A DNA stretch of 64,000 bases from the NCBI GenBank assembly GCA_963662155.1, contig OY759261.1, forward strand, positions 177,501 through 241,500, read 5' to 3'. Origin of the DNA: Lamellibrachia columna (taxonomy: Eukaryota > Annelida > Polychaeta > Sabellida > Siboglinidae). The position numbers and the translations under genes were made by a program. Below are positions 22,906-34,180 of this stretch, piece after piece; position 1 is the first letter of the stretch, and each line of letters begins with the position of its first letter. The notes under the pieces are model-generated. The model made no database searches, was not told the DNA's origin, and saw nothing but the letters and a program-made list of their open reading frames with translations.

Positions 22906-23011
22906 GGTTATCCAGCTGGTTCAACACTGTCTTTTTCTTGCTTGTGGTCTCATACAATGGTTATCCAGCTAGTTCAACACAGTCTTCCTCTTGCTTGTGG
23001 TCTTGTACAAT
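22906..23011 (-). repeat. 53-bp tandem duplication inside DUS3L-like exon B
   Basis: 22906-22958 and 22959-23011 are near-identical 53-bp copies encoding YETTSKKKTVLNQLDN and its variant YKTTSKRKTVLN followed by a TAG stop. 53 is not a multiple of 3, so the copy shifts the frame. Confidence 0.92.
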
Positions 23012-23342
23012 GACTCGTTGACAACATTCGTGTAGTTGTCGTCAATGTGCTGCTGAGAAAACATACACATGTCATGATACCGTACGGACATCGGCCAAAA
23101 GTCCCGTAAACATAACACCGATCAGATATGTTCGCTGGTTTGTTGGCAATGTACACACACTGGTTGTCCTACTGACATTAATGAAATACGTGCTCAGGTT
23201 TGATCGGTGCATATCCTGGATTGGTTTTCAAGCACTGTTCGGTTTCTACAGCCGACGCATCGGCCTCAGGCAACGTTGTATTATCGCCCAGCTTGACATC
23301 AGGCTTAACTTGTATGGCCCCTAATTGTTCCACATCAGCCAT

Positions 23343-24560
23343 TCTGTGTGCAAAATATGCCTAACACCTTAAACGACAAACCTCAAAACCGTTCTTAAAC
23401 TGTCAACTCGCTAAAAGCTAGACCACCCAACAACTTTGCCACATCAAAGGCAAAACAAAGGCCACACGTGGTAACAACCACGCCCTCTCCCGGATAATAA
23501 TATAAAAACGAATAGCCTCGATTATCCATGCTCCGTCACGAGGCGCCACTGTTTTTCACTCTCGCGCCCGCCTTGTGGGGGGGGGGGGGGCAAACATAGA
23601 CATAAATGAACCCATTAGTAAAGCAAGACTGCTGAGCCGCTTTCAGTTGACACATTATACAGCGGGGTAGGCCTGGAACAGTGACAGACATGCTACAGCA
23701 AGAACACACTACAGGTGCAGTGTTTATACCGTACAACATCCAGTCTTAGTTATATATATCACACCATTTACTAACTAACCAGCCAAAATCATAAAAGAGG
23801 ACATTTGGTTATGCAATGATCCTAAAGAGCACTCCAAATAAACATAATATGATGGATGCATCAACCCCCAAAGGCTTCATTACACCAACGTAAGACAAAG
23901 CAAAACAACTGGGGCTGGAAAAAAAAGAGGGACACCAAGAAGGTCCAAGAAGTGAGTTCCGGAGGAGCCTGACATACCAATTGATCAATCAGCCAATCTT
24001 CTAGAAGAAACTGTCAAGTCGGACCAAGAAGTTGAAGTGGGAAACTTCTCTTAATTAAGGTGTATCCAGAACACTCCACCAAAACAGTGCATAACCTGAC
24101 AGGAAAGTGCTTGCAGTGGACATCGAAGTTGACTTCTATAGAGAGTCGCGGAAGATGGCTATGCAACAAGTTCGTCCACCCAGCAGTGGATGACATATCA
24201 TCCGTGTCAAAATGACAAATTGTGACGTGTTCCCAAGCCATTTGTAATGGGTGGCACCAAGAAAGCCATCTTACAGTTTCCGGTTGACCAGGGACAATAC
24301 AATTGTCAGTAGAATACAAGATCTAGTATGCATAGGCCTGTAGTAGGCTTACACGCACTGACCTAATGTTTCACTTCATGTATCAGACAACAATTGTGTC
24401 CCTATGCGTTCCTGCAAGTGACCTACTACAGTTGTTTTCTGTATATAAAACAAGTGTTACTTTCTAAAAATAAATCTTTAATTTTATTAATTTTAGAGTC
24501 GTTGTCTCAATGTGTCCCATGGGGTAGCTTAAACGTGGGGTACTTAGTGCCACTTGAAGA
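23343..24560. other. Region upstream of the DUS3L-like locus
   Basis: 5' flank of the DUS3L-like first exon; no clear core promoter element. A G-tract of about 14 bases lies at 23577-23590. From about 23880 to 24330 the plus strand has a moderately protein-like but frame-broken stretch (EEPDIPIDQSANLLEETVKS near 23960-24015) that I do not recognise. It could be a transposase relic. Confidence 0.45.
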
Positions 24561-25680
24561 CCTTTTATAAATATGATTTTAAAATAGAAGTTATAATTAG
24601 AATCGTCAGTAAATTATACAAAATATGCCTCAATAAATACAATATGCAATGTCCAACAATTACAATGTCTAACAATTCAATGTCTAACAATTCAATGTCT
24701 AACAATTCAAAAGCATAATTTATTATGATACAAGAAGTAATATAATGTGAACAATGGTTCAAGGTATAACCCTCTCCCCTACAATGGGATAAAACATAGG
24801 CCTATATCTTCCTAATGTGACTGCTAAATCACCCTAATACACTCACTGTCTGATGGATGAGCACACCTACTTTGATTACTCTGCAGTGTGTATTTCCCAA
24901 GTTCCCAATATATAATCCCCATTAAACATTTTGGTTGGTACAGAATGTATCACACTAGGCCCCATACAATATATATATATATATATATATAAAATAATTT
25001 GTTGTTACGAGATTAATCAAAATTAAATAATCTACTTAAAATTCACCCATGAATGTAATGTCGTTTTAAAACTGTTATGTTTCTAAATTGCTGGCTTTGA
25101 ATGGTGCGAACTGACAGTGAAGTTGGTTTTACAAAATTTAGAATTCTTGTCTGTGAAAAGAAATTGTATTACTAGATTCTGTACTCCGTCGGTTGATACA
25201 GCTGTAAGCTGCACGGGAAAACTATATTCGATGTTGCCTGCAGCTTAAGATACTGCAACTGCTGGTACATTAACCCAATGTTAATCTCGAGTCACACTAT
25301 AAACAGCGTTATATGTCACGCCAGTGGCTGTAATTGGTGTGTCAAAGCAACGCTGGCAGATTCACCGGCAGTGCACGCATTGAAATGAGCTAAATATAGG
25401 CGCTCATTGCAGTCACTGCTTGACTCATACAAAGCCGCACACAGATGAAGCCTGGCATTTATGTTGTTGAAGCATAGGCCTACATTGACGGGGCATGTCA
25501 CTGTATTTAACAATTAATGGAGACTGAGGCTTGACGGCCCAAATGGTTAAGTGGCAGAATATTCCCGACCGGGAAGAAGTAGAAATTAATCAATATATTT
25601 GATAAATATCATTGTTTCTATTTGTATTTCTGTAATAATACAATATTTATATCAATGAAAGAGAAACAAAACACTTTGTT
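24561..25680. other. AT-rich spacer with small repeats
   Basis: 24640-24710 holds about four copies of a 15-bp unit (AATGTCTAACAATTC), and 24968-24992 is an (AT)n run. No exon can be supported. Confidence 0.6.
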
Positions 25681-26640
25681 GTTTTTGTGTGTGCTTTATT
25701 TGAGGTTTCATCGTATCGATGTATCTACGATGACGTAGACATGCATGTTTCGCCACTCGCCGTGCCCAGCCGGTTGGCAGCGGCGCTGCATCGAGCAGAC
25801 TCGCGTCCATTTCTTTCTTACTCGTCTTTACGTTCGTTCCCTGCCACTTCGCGAACCGGAGACGGGATTCAAGAAAGTGGCATCAGAAGTTCAGTCCTTC
25901 CTTTCCACGCCCGACTTAGTTGAAACCATTATCAATACAAATGCTTTCAATGGCAAGTAACTCGGATAAGGGGGCAGAATAGCCAACCAGGAGTCTTCTC
26001 TCTTCCTGTCATGTTTGCACTCATTGTCTTGTCACGATCTCTGACAGATGAGTTATAGAACGACAGGGAATGACATTCAGAATGAATATAATCGAAAATG
26101 ATCGATCACACAAGATTGTGATTGATTCCTTGATCGAAAGCATGAACCGATCAATCTTCGACGAAATTGGAACATTACCTAGACGTCGTCCTGATTTTAT
26201 ATCCTGTTGTCAAGAGATTGCGAAATACTACCTGTATTGTTGCCAGTCAGCACTCGGAGCACAATAACTGCTTTCGGTTGATCAGTTTACAGATAAAACA
26301 CTCACATACAGTGAGTCACTGAGGAGAATCTATTATGTCGCGGTACGCTTGGGTCGGCATGGACGGCGACCGGATATGAATTAAATCCGTCAAAAGTCGA
26401 CATTTTATAAGTTCTTTCGCAAGGTACGAATGCTTAGTGAAACCGACAGTGTTACATGTTTTTGTTTGGAGGGAGGCATCCAGCATTGCCATTGGCATTG
26501 CCCTACCAAAACTTGACTGGGCTTTTTCTACCCTGTAAATAGGCTACGTTGCGTATACATAAGTTATGCGTGATTAAAAAAAAATTAGGATAGGGTGGGG
26601 CGAGGAACCCCCGTGGGATAAGGCGCCCCCTCGTATTTCC
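25681..26640. other. Unassigned region with dispersed repeat copy 2
   Basis: 25740-25930 is GC-richer with short open frames but no recognised domain. 26092-26165 is the second copy of the 65-bp repeat seen at 6952-7015. Otherwise nothing is identified. Confidence 0.45.
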
Positions 26641-27830
26641 TGACGTGCGCTTTCTTCAGACGAGCTGGTACTACGCCAGATCTCAGATAAAGGTTTATGA
26701 CTGCCGTCTACTACTGAAAAAACCGGGCCTGGACAAATCAGTTCTAAATAACTACATACCCGTGTCGAATCTGCTCTATTTATCTAAGATAATAGAACGT
26801 TTTGTAGCAGCGAGACTGTCGGCTCACATGTCAAAGCACAATCTCCGCGAGCCCTGTCAGAGTGCATACAAATCTAATCACAGCGTTGAGACGGCTTTAT
26901 TATGCGTGCAGAACGACATCTTGAAAACAATGGATATTCAAAAGTCACTATTCTGGGGCTGCTTGACCTATCGGCTGCATTTGACACTGTCGACCATAAA
27001 GTCACAGGATGTGGGTGTGGCCCATCATGCGCTAAAATGGTTCACATCATACATGAGTGACAGGACTCAGTCCGTTCACATACATGAGTGACAGGACTCA
27101 GTCCGTTCTCATATATGATGCGTCATCGCCTGTCCGTCCCTTGCATATGGTGTCCCCCAAGGCTCGGTGCTCGGCCCTCAGCTGTTTTCTATATACACAG
27201 CGTCTGTTGTCAAGATCACCAGCAAGTACAATCTGATGTTCCATCATCAGTGAAACCTCTCCAGATGGACGTCGCCGCGGCTGTCGATTGTATTGAGGGG
27301 GGTGTGGCAGAAATCAGGGCGTGGACGAGCTCCAATTTTCTGAAATTGATTGATGACAAAACGGAGGTCATTATCTTCGGTTCTGCGCAACAGCTGCAGA
27401 ATTGGGCGGCCGCCTAGTTGTTGGTGCACTAAGTTCTGCCGCGCGACACCGGTACTGAGCTGCACTGGCTGCCGATAGCAGTACGAGTTGAATTCAAGAT
27501 ACTACTCCTCGTACACAGAGCACTCAATGGCCGTGCACCGGACGACGTCCCCAACTCGACGTTTGCCACCTAGATCCTTGCGCTCAAGTGAATTTAATCT
27601 TCTTTGTATCCCGCGAGCTAAACGGATTTGGGGAGACCGATCCTTCGGCATCGCAGCTCAGACATTATGGAACCTGTTGCCACAACATGTGACATTAACA
27701 GGGCTTTCAGAAGATGTGTTTAAAGCACAGTTAAATACACATTTTTAAAATAAAATATTTTGAACATTTTCACGGCGCTGTGATCAACGATTGTTGGAGT
27801 GTTGCCTTATAAATTTAACGATTGATTGAA
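26641..27830 (+). mobile_element. L2-like LINE fragment, decayed
   Basis: Plus strand. RT blocks appear in order: LLKKPGLDKSVLNNYIPVSN, YLSKIIERFVAARLSAHMSK, CQSAYKSNHSVETALL, a degenerate motif A region, [30 protein letters not shown] remains near 27150, FLKLIDDKTEVIIFGS, ELHWLPIAVRVEFKIL, and RSLRSSEFNLLCIPRAKRIW with LWNLLPQHV at the end. The 3' tail (ACGGCGCTGTGATCAACG, then TTGGAGTGTTGCCTTATAAA) matches the style of L2 3' ends. There is an internal deletion near 27415-27440, several frameshifts, and a 5' truncation. Not functional. Confidence 0.85.
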
Positions 27831-27967
27831 TGATTTCCACCATTATACGCGCTTGCTGCCTGTCTCTGGTAGATGAATGCAATACTGCCAGTTAGGACAT
27901 ATTCTGTCCAAAAGCTCATGCAGACGAAATAGACGGTTAGGAAAAACATCTGCAGCAAGTTTCACTG

Positions 27968-28029
27968 CTAATGTAATGTAATGTAATGTAATGTAATGTA
28001 ATGTAATGTAATGTAATGTAATGTAATGG
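27968..28029. repeat. (TAATG)n microsatellite
   Basis: About 12 perfect pentanucleotide copies. Confidence 0.97.
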
Positions 28030-28146
28030 CTAATGTAAAAATATATATTTGCAATGTTGCATTCAAACACACCGATGATATTTAACATCGTGCAACTGTT
28101 TTTATATTCAACATTAGTGCATACAGTTACACGTATTGATACAGGA

Positions 28147-28316
28147 TAGGCGCAAATTAATATTCAAGCGGGAATTAAGATATGTCTATCTCATGCCTAT
28201 TGGGGGTAAGACGCCTCTTAGATATAAAATAGGCGCAAATTAATATTAAACCGTGAATTATGATATACCTATGTCATGCCTGCTGGGGACACGACTCCTC
28301 TTAGAGATGCGTCTTG
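28147..28316. repeat. ~83-bp tandem duplication
   Basis: Two diverged copies, each starting ATAGGCGCAAATTAATATT and ending in a GACxCCTCTTAGA phrase. Confidence 0.85.
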
Positions 28317-28575
28317 CCCCACATGATCTGGTCTATTTATAGTCGTGGAAAAAAAAAAGTGTTTTCAAATATACGATCTATCATTTCGTATATATGGTAC
28401 ATAGCACTGTAGAGGCTACATCTATTTAAGTTCTGCCTCTTATTGTTTCCTAGTAAACGGGAATTCATCACACACAAGTTGAACTTGTTGATCGTGAGGC
28501 AGCAAAGGGGAAGTATAAACAAAGGGGTAGTCACGGGCGGTTAGACGAGGAACACAGAAAGGAACCAAAGACGCA

Positions 28576-28869
28576 GTGAAGACGCCAAAGAGAAGATTCG
28601 TGAGCACCAGCAGCGAGGAGGAAGCGTGGCCGTGTGTCAGCACCAGCAGCGAGGAGGAAGCGTGGCCGTGTGTCAGCACCAGCAGCGACGAGGAAGCATG
28701 GCCGTGTGTCAGCACCAGCAGCGAGGAGGAAGCGTGGCCGTGTGTCAGCACCAGCAGCGACGAGGAAGCATGGCCGTGTGTCAGCACCAGCAGCGAGGAG
28801 GAAGCGTGGCCGTGTGTCATATGCAGAGTGACCTTCGTGAACTGTAGACCTCGGGAAGTGTTAGTATAG
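28576..28869 (+). repeat. 36-bp minisatellite within a possible coding end
   Basis: Six 36-bp units (28604-28819) encode the 12-residue repeat STSSEEEAWPCV in the frame beginning MKTPKRRFVSTSSEEEAWPC. Units alternate SSEEEAW and SSDEEAW. The frame ends after the repeats as ICRVTFVNCRPREVLV and stop, giving CxxC and a later Cys. An acidic Ser tract followed by a C-terminal CxxC finger is seen at the end of some Pogo-type transposases, so a transposase tail is possible. The other two plus frames and one minus frame are also open, so coding is unproven. Confidence 0.5.
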
Positions 28870-29228
28870 TGTCATTTTTACAATGACAACACATGATGTA
28901 TATTTGGTTTTCGCTCGATCAGGGCGTGGTTTGTTTACATTGGATACAAGTCAATACAAGTTGCGGGAATTTTGTATCGCTGTTTAATTTACATTCTTGT
29001 TTGCTATGCTTTGTCGAATTATATCAAGTACTATCGTTTCGATGCTCCAAGCAATTTTGTATTGTGTCTCCTAGTTATGATTTTATTGAGAAAGTACCTC
29101 TACGGAAAAAAGAGATTCTATTGGAGAGCACAAATAAATCAAGCCAATGTTAGCATCGCCACCATCCATCTTATGGGGATGGTCATTGCAAGCTAACTTC
29201 CTTGTAATCGTGACACATCGCGTAAACA
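28870..29228 (+). other. Open stretch, not recognised
   Basis: Overlapping plus-strand frames (one with hydrophobic LYRCLIYILVCYALSNYIKY near 28976) have no motif that I can assign. Homology to 36413-36690 begins at about 29229. Confidence 0.3.
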
Positions 29229-29487
29229 AGTGCATAGAAACTGTAGGTACATTGGCAATACGCTTACACAGAAAACGTGTGCGAACAAAACTCAAAATAA
29301 TTGCATGCCATTGTAGCATACGCACTAGCCGAGTTGATCATCTGCATATGCACTCTATTGAAGTCGTCTAGAAGCAATGAAGCGTGCGTGCTCGCAACCT
29401 ACGCACTATAGCCAGGTTGCATGGTTACACGACCAGCATGCGTGTGACGTCCATGCAAACACAGGAACACTCGGGGGAATTATACTG
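29229..29487 (+). repeat. Left part of inverted paralogous segment (plus copy)
   Basis: Matches the minus strand of 36690-36413. Shared blocks include AATACGCTTACACAGAAAAC, the GCGAACAAA phrase, TATxxCCAGGTTGC and CTCGGGGGAATTAT. The similarity stops near 29487, where the plus copy joins directly to the membrane-protein exon. The minus copy has about 1.7 kb in between. Confidence 0.8.
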
Positions 29488-30112
29488 CATGGGAACACTT
29501 CGGCCTCCACGTCTTCTTCGTAAGCGTCGTCTTCGTGGTCTCCGGAAGTGTCTTTATAGGAGGTGTCAAAGGCCTCGTCTTTTTCACCATATGGGCACTG
29601 ATCGTTCCCACGCTCAATGTCGTTCTACAGGCCGTTGTCTCGCTGATACACTACACGAATCTCAAGCACAACAATCACGGTAGGTGTCACATGTGCTCGA
29701 TATATGTATCTAGTCCCTACCACTAGTACCAGGGTGAGTCTGGTACACATATCAGCACGATATATGTCAAGTAAATAACATCGAAAACTTCAATGCAGAA
29801 TATCTACTCTAAGTATTTGATTCGAATAAGGAGCACGAATCATGGTGCATGGCACAACGGAGTGTGATGTCATGTGCTAAGTCTGACTTATGATTCGATA
29901 GTTATTAGCCATTCTTGTGCTTGCTTTTTCATATGCAATATCAGTTTCTGATGTTATGCTATATTTAGCTCCAGTAAAATATGAAGTAATACCTGTGTTT
30001 ATCGATTCTGTTCCAGATGACGCCTCGCCCCGATCAAAGACCGTGCAGCCGTTTGTCTGGGTCCTTCAGAACCTCACACTCTCTTCAGCTATCCTCGTTA
30101 CCGTCGTCTTCT
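29488..30112 (+). CDS. Multi-pass membrane protein fragment, tentatively Rolling-stone-like (two exons)
   Basis: Exon 1 (about 29488-29679) encodes two hydrophobic segments: FGLHVFFVSVVFVVSGSVFI, then GLVFFTIWALIVP and LQAVVSLIHYTNLKHNNHG, ending at a GTAGGT donor in phase 1. Exon 2 (30017-30112) follows a TGTTCCAG acceptor and continues in the matching phase: DDASPRSKTVQPFVWVLQNL, then LSSAILVTVVF and a TGA. The FFTIW pattern followed by WVLQN...AILVTVVF resembles the rolling stone family of invertebrate membrane proteins, where Trp normally follows; here TGA occupies that place. The start codon and other exons are not found. It may be a truncated gene or pseudogene. A homologous copy lies inverted at 33978-34639. 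Confidence 0.5.
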
Positions 30113-31060
30113 GACTATTTTTTTTATCATTGTGAGTTTTCAGTATGGCGAGAAAAATATACTATGCAAAATAAGAGATGATCGTACTAAGTGCAGCCTT
30201 CGCTAAACTTTCAGAGAGTCAATTATCACAACTTTTTGTTTCTAAATAATGAAGAGAAAAGCGACATAAATATGAGCACTAAAATTGTAATATCTCTGGA
30301 ATGGGATGGAATAGAAACAAAATAAAAAAATCCTTTTATTTGTCATGATGTGCTCTATCTATCTAAAATTAATGATTTCTAAATTCTATGGCTGAAAATT
30401 AAACTTCAATTTTTTTTCGATTTGCCCTCATAGGGTTTGCATTTTAGGGTACTATTATTCATGATTGCATAAAACCACAATAGGTATCCATAAAAGATTC
30501 CATATACAATAAATCCTGCTTTACAAAAAAGGGTAGTATGTTACGATTTGCGAGATATAGGGATCAGCCTACTGTTACGTTTCCCATTGGTGACCATGTT
30601 AACGTTTTGCATGATTATAAGAAAACTTGACCATAAAAAATTCTGAAACATCTTACCTGCCGTTGCATCATCTCATTGACATGCTGGTCGAGTTTAATCA
30701 AAATCATATATTTATAACTCTTTTAAAATGGCTGAACGTGCCATACCCGTCAATGTTTACCAATTTCTGCATGAATTACTACGCACTCGTGCCTTGTGGC
30801 GAACAAATTATCAACAATTCTTCCGCCTATTAAAATCATCTAAACATCCAGTTACACTGTCAACATGTTCTACCAGCACTTGCCAATGTGCCTGTCACTT
30901 ACCTGATCAAATGCAGTTATACCAGATATGAATTTTTTTTAATTACACGTATCTAAAATTACTGTGACCTACATTCGTGTGTTACACACCAGTAAGTCTA
31001 ACTAAGGCTTTACTCCTGTACCTTTCAAGGTACAGCCGTACACAATGAAATGGCTTACTG
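30113..31060. other. AT-rich non-coding
   Basis: No exon or RNA gene can be supported. Confidence 0.5.
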
Positions 31061-31066
31061 TGTTCA

Positions 31067-31110
31067 GCGCGTTGGCGCGTTGGCGCGTTGGCGCGTTGGC
31101 GCGTTGGCGT
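31067..31110. repeat. 8-bp tandem repeat (GCGCGTTG)n
   Basis: About 5.5 copies. It is unusually GC-rich for this region. Confidence 0.95.
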
Positions 31111-31314
31111 GCTGAATACAGTAGGTGCGCTGACATTTCGGGCAAGCAAGTGTGACGTGATCGATTAGTTTGGAAAAATAGATATACTACCACTATTAGA
31201 TACAATGAAAATTGTTACCTGATAGATGAACCATGAATAAACACGAAAACTGAACCTGAAAATTCTTGAGGCGTTCGTCGTGGTTGTCGTGCGTCTAATA
31301 ACTTTATAACGCTC

Positions 31315-31321
31315 ACTCACA

Positions 31322-31373
<52 letters not shown>
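31315..31373. repeat. (ACGC)n/(AC)n microsatellite
   Basis: About ten ACGC units followed by AC units and ATAT, directly 5' of the RTE-like fragment. Confidence 0.97.
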
Positions 31374-31394
31374 TATATACTATACGAGGATGGT

Positions 31395-32314
31395 GGAAAG
31401 AAGATGATATACAAAATGGCCCAAGACAGGGATGAGAATAATAAGAACGTGATGGGTGGGACGGTGATCAAGGATAGAAATGGGAAGTTATTGACAGAAC
31501 AAGAGGCAGTGCTGAAGGTCTGGGAAAGCTACTTCAAGGAGCTACTGAATCAGGAAAGAAATAGCAACGACCTAGAATTACCATCGTATGTAGAGGGGAA
31601 AGAGGAGTTAATTGATATTACGGATACAAAGATGCAAACCGGGATGAAAGGGATGAAGAAGGGAAGAGCACCTGGTATCGATTAGATGCGTGTGGAGATG
31701 GTAATGGCAGCGGGGGAGAGTTGAATCAGCTGAACAAAGAGGCTGCTGAGGATTGGCGGACAGGGCTAATTGTCCCAATATGGAAGAGGAAGGAAGATGT
31801 GCAAGACCCAGGGAAATACCGAGGCATCATACTTTTAAGTCACATCATGAAACTGCTAGAGAGGATCCTGGATGGGAGGATCCGAAAGAAAGTAGAGCAA
31901 GAATTGTGTGAAGAACAACAGGGATTCAGAAAGGGCAGAGGGATGACTGATGGGATGTTTGCATTAAGACAGCCGGTAGATAAGAGGTTGGAGATTCAAG
32001 GGAGAATGGCAGTGGGATTTGTGGACCTGGAGAAGGCCTATGGCACAGTCCCAAGAGAGATGGTGATGGCAACAGTGAGATGGATGGGAGTGCCAGAAGC
32101 AATGTATGAGAGAACAAAAGGAAGAGTTGTGGTTGGATCTGAGTTGTCGGAAGACTTTCCAGTTAATTTAGGTTTGAGGCAAGGAATTGCCCTTAGCCCT
32201 TTACTGTTTATCATGGTGATGGAACTAATCAGCAAGAAGATCAGCACGAAGGATGTTCTCAGGAAGATGATGTATGCAGACGATCTGGCCATAATAGCAG
32301 AAAGCAAATCCTAA
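31395..32314 (+). pseudogene. RTE-like LINE reverse transcriptase fragment
   Basis: Plus strand. 31404-31685 encodes a linker with EQEAVLKVWESYFKELLNQE and ends KGRAPGID and TAG. 31721-32314 encodes RT: DWRTGLIVPIWKRKEDVQDP, KYRGIILLSHIMKLLERILD, EEQQGFRKGRGMTDGMFALR, motif A FVDLEKAYGTVPREMV, LGLRQGIALSPLLFIMVMEL and the active-site MMYADDLAIIAE. A few steps are broken: the TAG at 31683, a short lost stretch near 31700, and a Gly where DLEKAYD normally has its second Asp. The 5' endonuclease and the 3' end are missing. Confidence 0.87.
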
Positions 32315-33577
32315 CAACTTGCCCCAAACACAATTTTTGCAGTTGAACGCACGCAAACGAGAACAAATCCTGTTTTATTAGTTGAACTTCTACTTGGCAC
32401 AACCCCTTATACTATACAGTAGACGTGTTCAAAGTTTCATTTATGAAACCTAAACGTGGCTGCGTGAGATGATATTACGTGGGCATACAAAAAAGTCTTA
32501 GGTGGTTAAAAAGTCATTTTTGTCCACACCTCGTTAATTTCTTCTTCTTAACTCCCGATTTTTGGACAGTGTGTCCGCTGGTGGACTTCCAAGTGTGTCT
32601 GCTGGTGGACTTCCAACCAACTACTGTCGATGACATCTCTGTAACAACGTGCCCCTGTATTCAACTAGTTCCGGTCTCCCCTACAACTACAAAGCAGTAC
32701 GAAATCCTATCTTATAACATAAGGCAGCAATAGGGAATCACATTTTTGTAATAAACACAAACACAGCGTGCATGTGTAGAAAACTAATTGTGATTGTGAG
32801 ATATGTTCTTCATTCTTCAATAGATTTACTCCATACAGTCCCTTCTGGGGGCTAACATGTAACATCACATGTTACGTACTAATAACACTATGTAACATAA
32901 ATTGTGGTAATGTACATTTGTTGTTAATTATTGAGTAGCTAGTAAACTCAGCTGTATAAATGTATACATGGCAACATACAGATATGAATATTTTAACGAA
33001 CAGTCCTCCCGCAGTAATTACAGCGTGGCTGAATGCTTCCCAGAGAAGGCGTTGGAGTGGACAGGTCTACCGGGGGTGAAGTGTAAAGCGCTTTGAACAG
33101 TCCCAAGGTGTGGATACCTTTTTTACTTTTAGTCTTTTGTTAAAAATAATTATTCAAAATTATTACACCCCTTAGTCCCACCGGCTGTTTTAGTTGTAAA
33201 TAAAATAACGTTACACTAACTTAATGAAAACCTTTTTTAAAGTACCACCACATTTTGAGAAAAAAACGTTATGACAACAAATGATTTATGACGTATTGAA
33301 AACTTTTGAAATAACGTTATGACAACGTTAAGAAAACTGTACAATATAATGTTAATAAAAAGTGTTATAGAAAAGTTTGTATAACAATTCCACAACGTTC
33401 TTATGACGTCCTAATAAATACACATCAGTTTTCACTGATACTACAACAATGTCAATCATTACAATATACAATACGAACATATAAATATAGTTATCCTATT
33501 GTACAACTACTTTCGAGAATATAAAAGGCAATTAAGCAACCAATTAATAAACGTCCAAAGGGAGGGTTCCATTTCAT
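32315..33577. other. Non-coding spacer
   Basis: A 26-bp phrase around GTCCGCTGGTGGACTTCCAA is duplicated at about 32573-32622, and 33285-33420 has scattered AACGTTATGACAAC-type short repeats. No exon can be supported. Confidence 0.5.
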
Positions 33578-33977
33578 AATTGTTTAATTATACGTATAGA
33601 GTTTTGAAAAACAAAATAGCATTCACTATGCAACTTAAACGCAGGCGCCACTCATCATTGGGACTCACAGCTTTGCCAGGGTGCCCTTTGTCTCCAATGC
33701 TGGTCTCGCATCACACACACTCGGCACACACTCCCTTGATCTACCCACTTGTCTTCGGCGACAACGACGGACAACCGACGACGATGATATCAGTTACACT
33801 ACCGTCGCCACCTCGACTTCGTGCGGCGTGAGCTGCGCTTGTTCACGCGCACAGCTCCCATACACGAACAACCGCAACCTCGTTCACGTGCACAGCTCCC
33901 ATACACGAACAACAACAACCGGTATAAACCGAACATGAGACAATGCGCGGCGACTATGCTCGCCAACACAATGGTGA

Positions 33978-34180
33978 GATTCTGAAGGACCCAGACAAAC
34001 GACGGTGACGACGGGAGCTGTGGAGAGTGCGAGATTCTGAAGGACCCAGACAAACGACGGTGACGACGGGAGCTGTGGAGAGTGTAAGATTCTGAAGGAC
34101 CCAGACAAATGACGGTGACGACGGGAGCTGTGGAGGGTGTGAGATTTTGAAGGGCCCAGACAAACGACGGTGACGAATGG
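33978..34180 (-). repeat. 55-bp minisatellite derived from the membrane-protein exon
   Basis: Nearly four units with exact 55-bp spacing (GATT at 33978, 34033, 34088 and 34143). On the minus strand each carries the TTTGTCTGGGTCCTTCAGAA phrase that encodes FVWVLQNL in the plus copy at 30017-30112. As 55 is not a multiple of 3, the repeats destroy the frame. Confidence 0.9.

Larger units (their letters stand above)
20512..23342 (-). pseudogene. DUS3L: DUS3L-like tRNA-dihydrouridine synthase, unprocessed pseudogene (six exons)
   Basis: Minus strand. Exon A 23342-23190: N-terminus MADVEQLGAIQVKPD...GYAPIKPEH. Exon B 23168-22685: second CCCH zinc finger (CYVYGTFGRCPYGI...) and a basic linker. Exon C 22091-21862: acidic linker ending DEDMIKLRPLEKKK. 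Exon D 21361-21320: LNFADKLYLAPLTT. Exon E 21238-21088: GNLPFR...YGADITCTEM...SEWAILRRHESEDV. Exon F 20628-20512: SYTDTMMRCAQLLQ...INCRCPLDLVFKK. Order and exon edges follow the DUS3 family, an enzyme that reduces uridine in the tRNA variable loop. Lesions are a TGA in exon E, a 2-nt loss at the end of E, a 5-nt insertion and a 53-bp duplication in B, and loss of the first CCCH finger between A and B. The conserved DIN.GCP motif reads GINCRCP. The C-terminal exons are not seen; CR1 copy A follows. Introns show that it was not retroposed. Confidence 0.88.

Noticed and set aside
24014..24319. 101-codon minus-strand frame as a gene
   Set aside because: No recognisable domain, no splice context, and the opposite strand looks equally protein-like but broken.
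25500..25960. Solo LTR plus primer-binding site (AGTGGCATCAGAAGT near 25879)
   Set aside because: The PBS-like phrase is degenerate, and I could not define LTR ends or a second copy.
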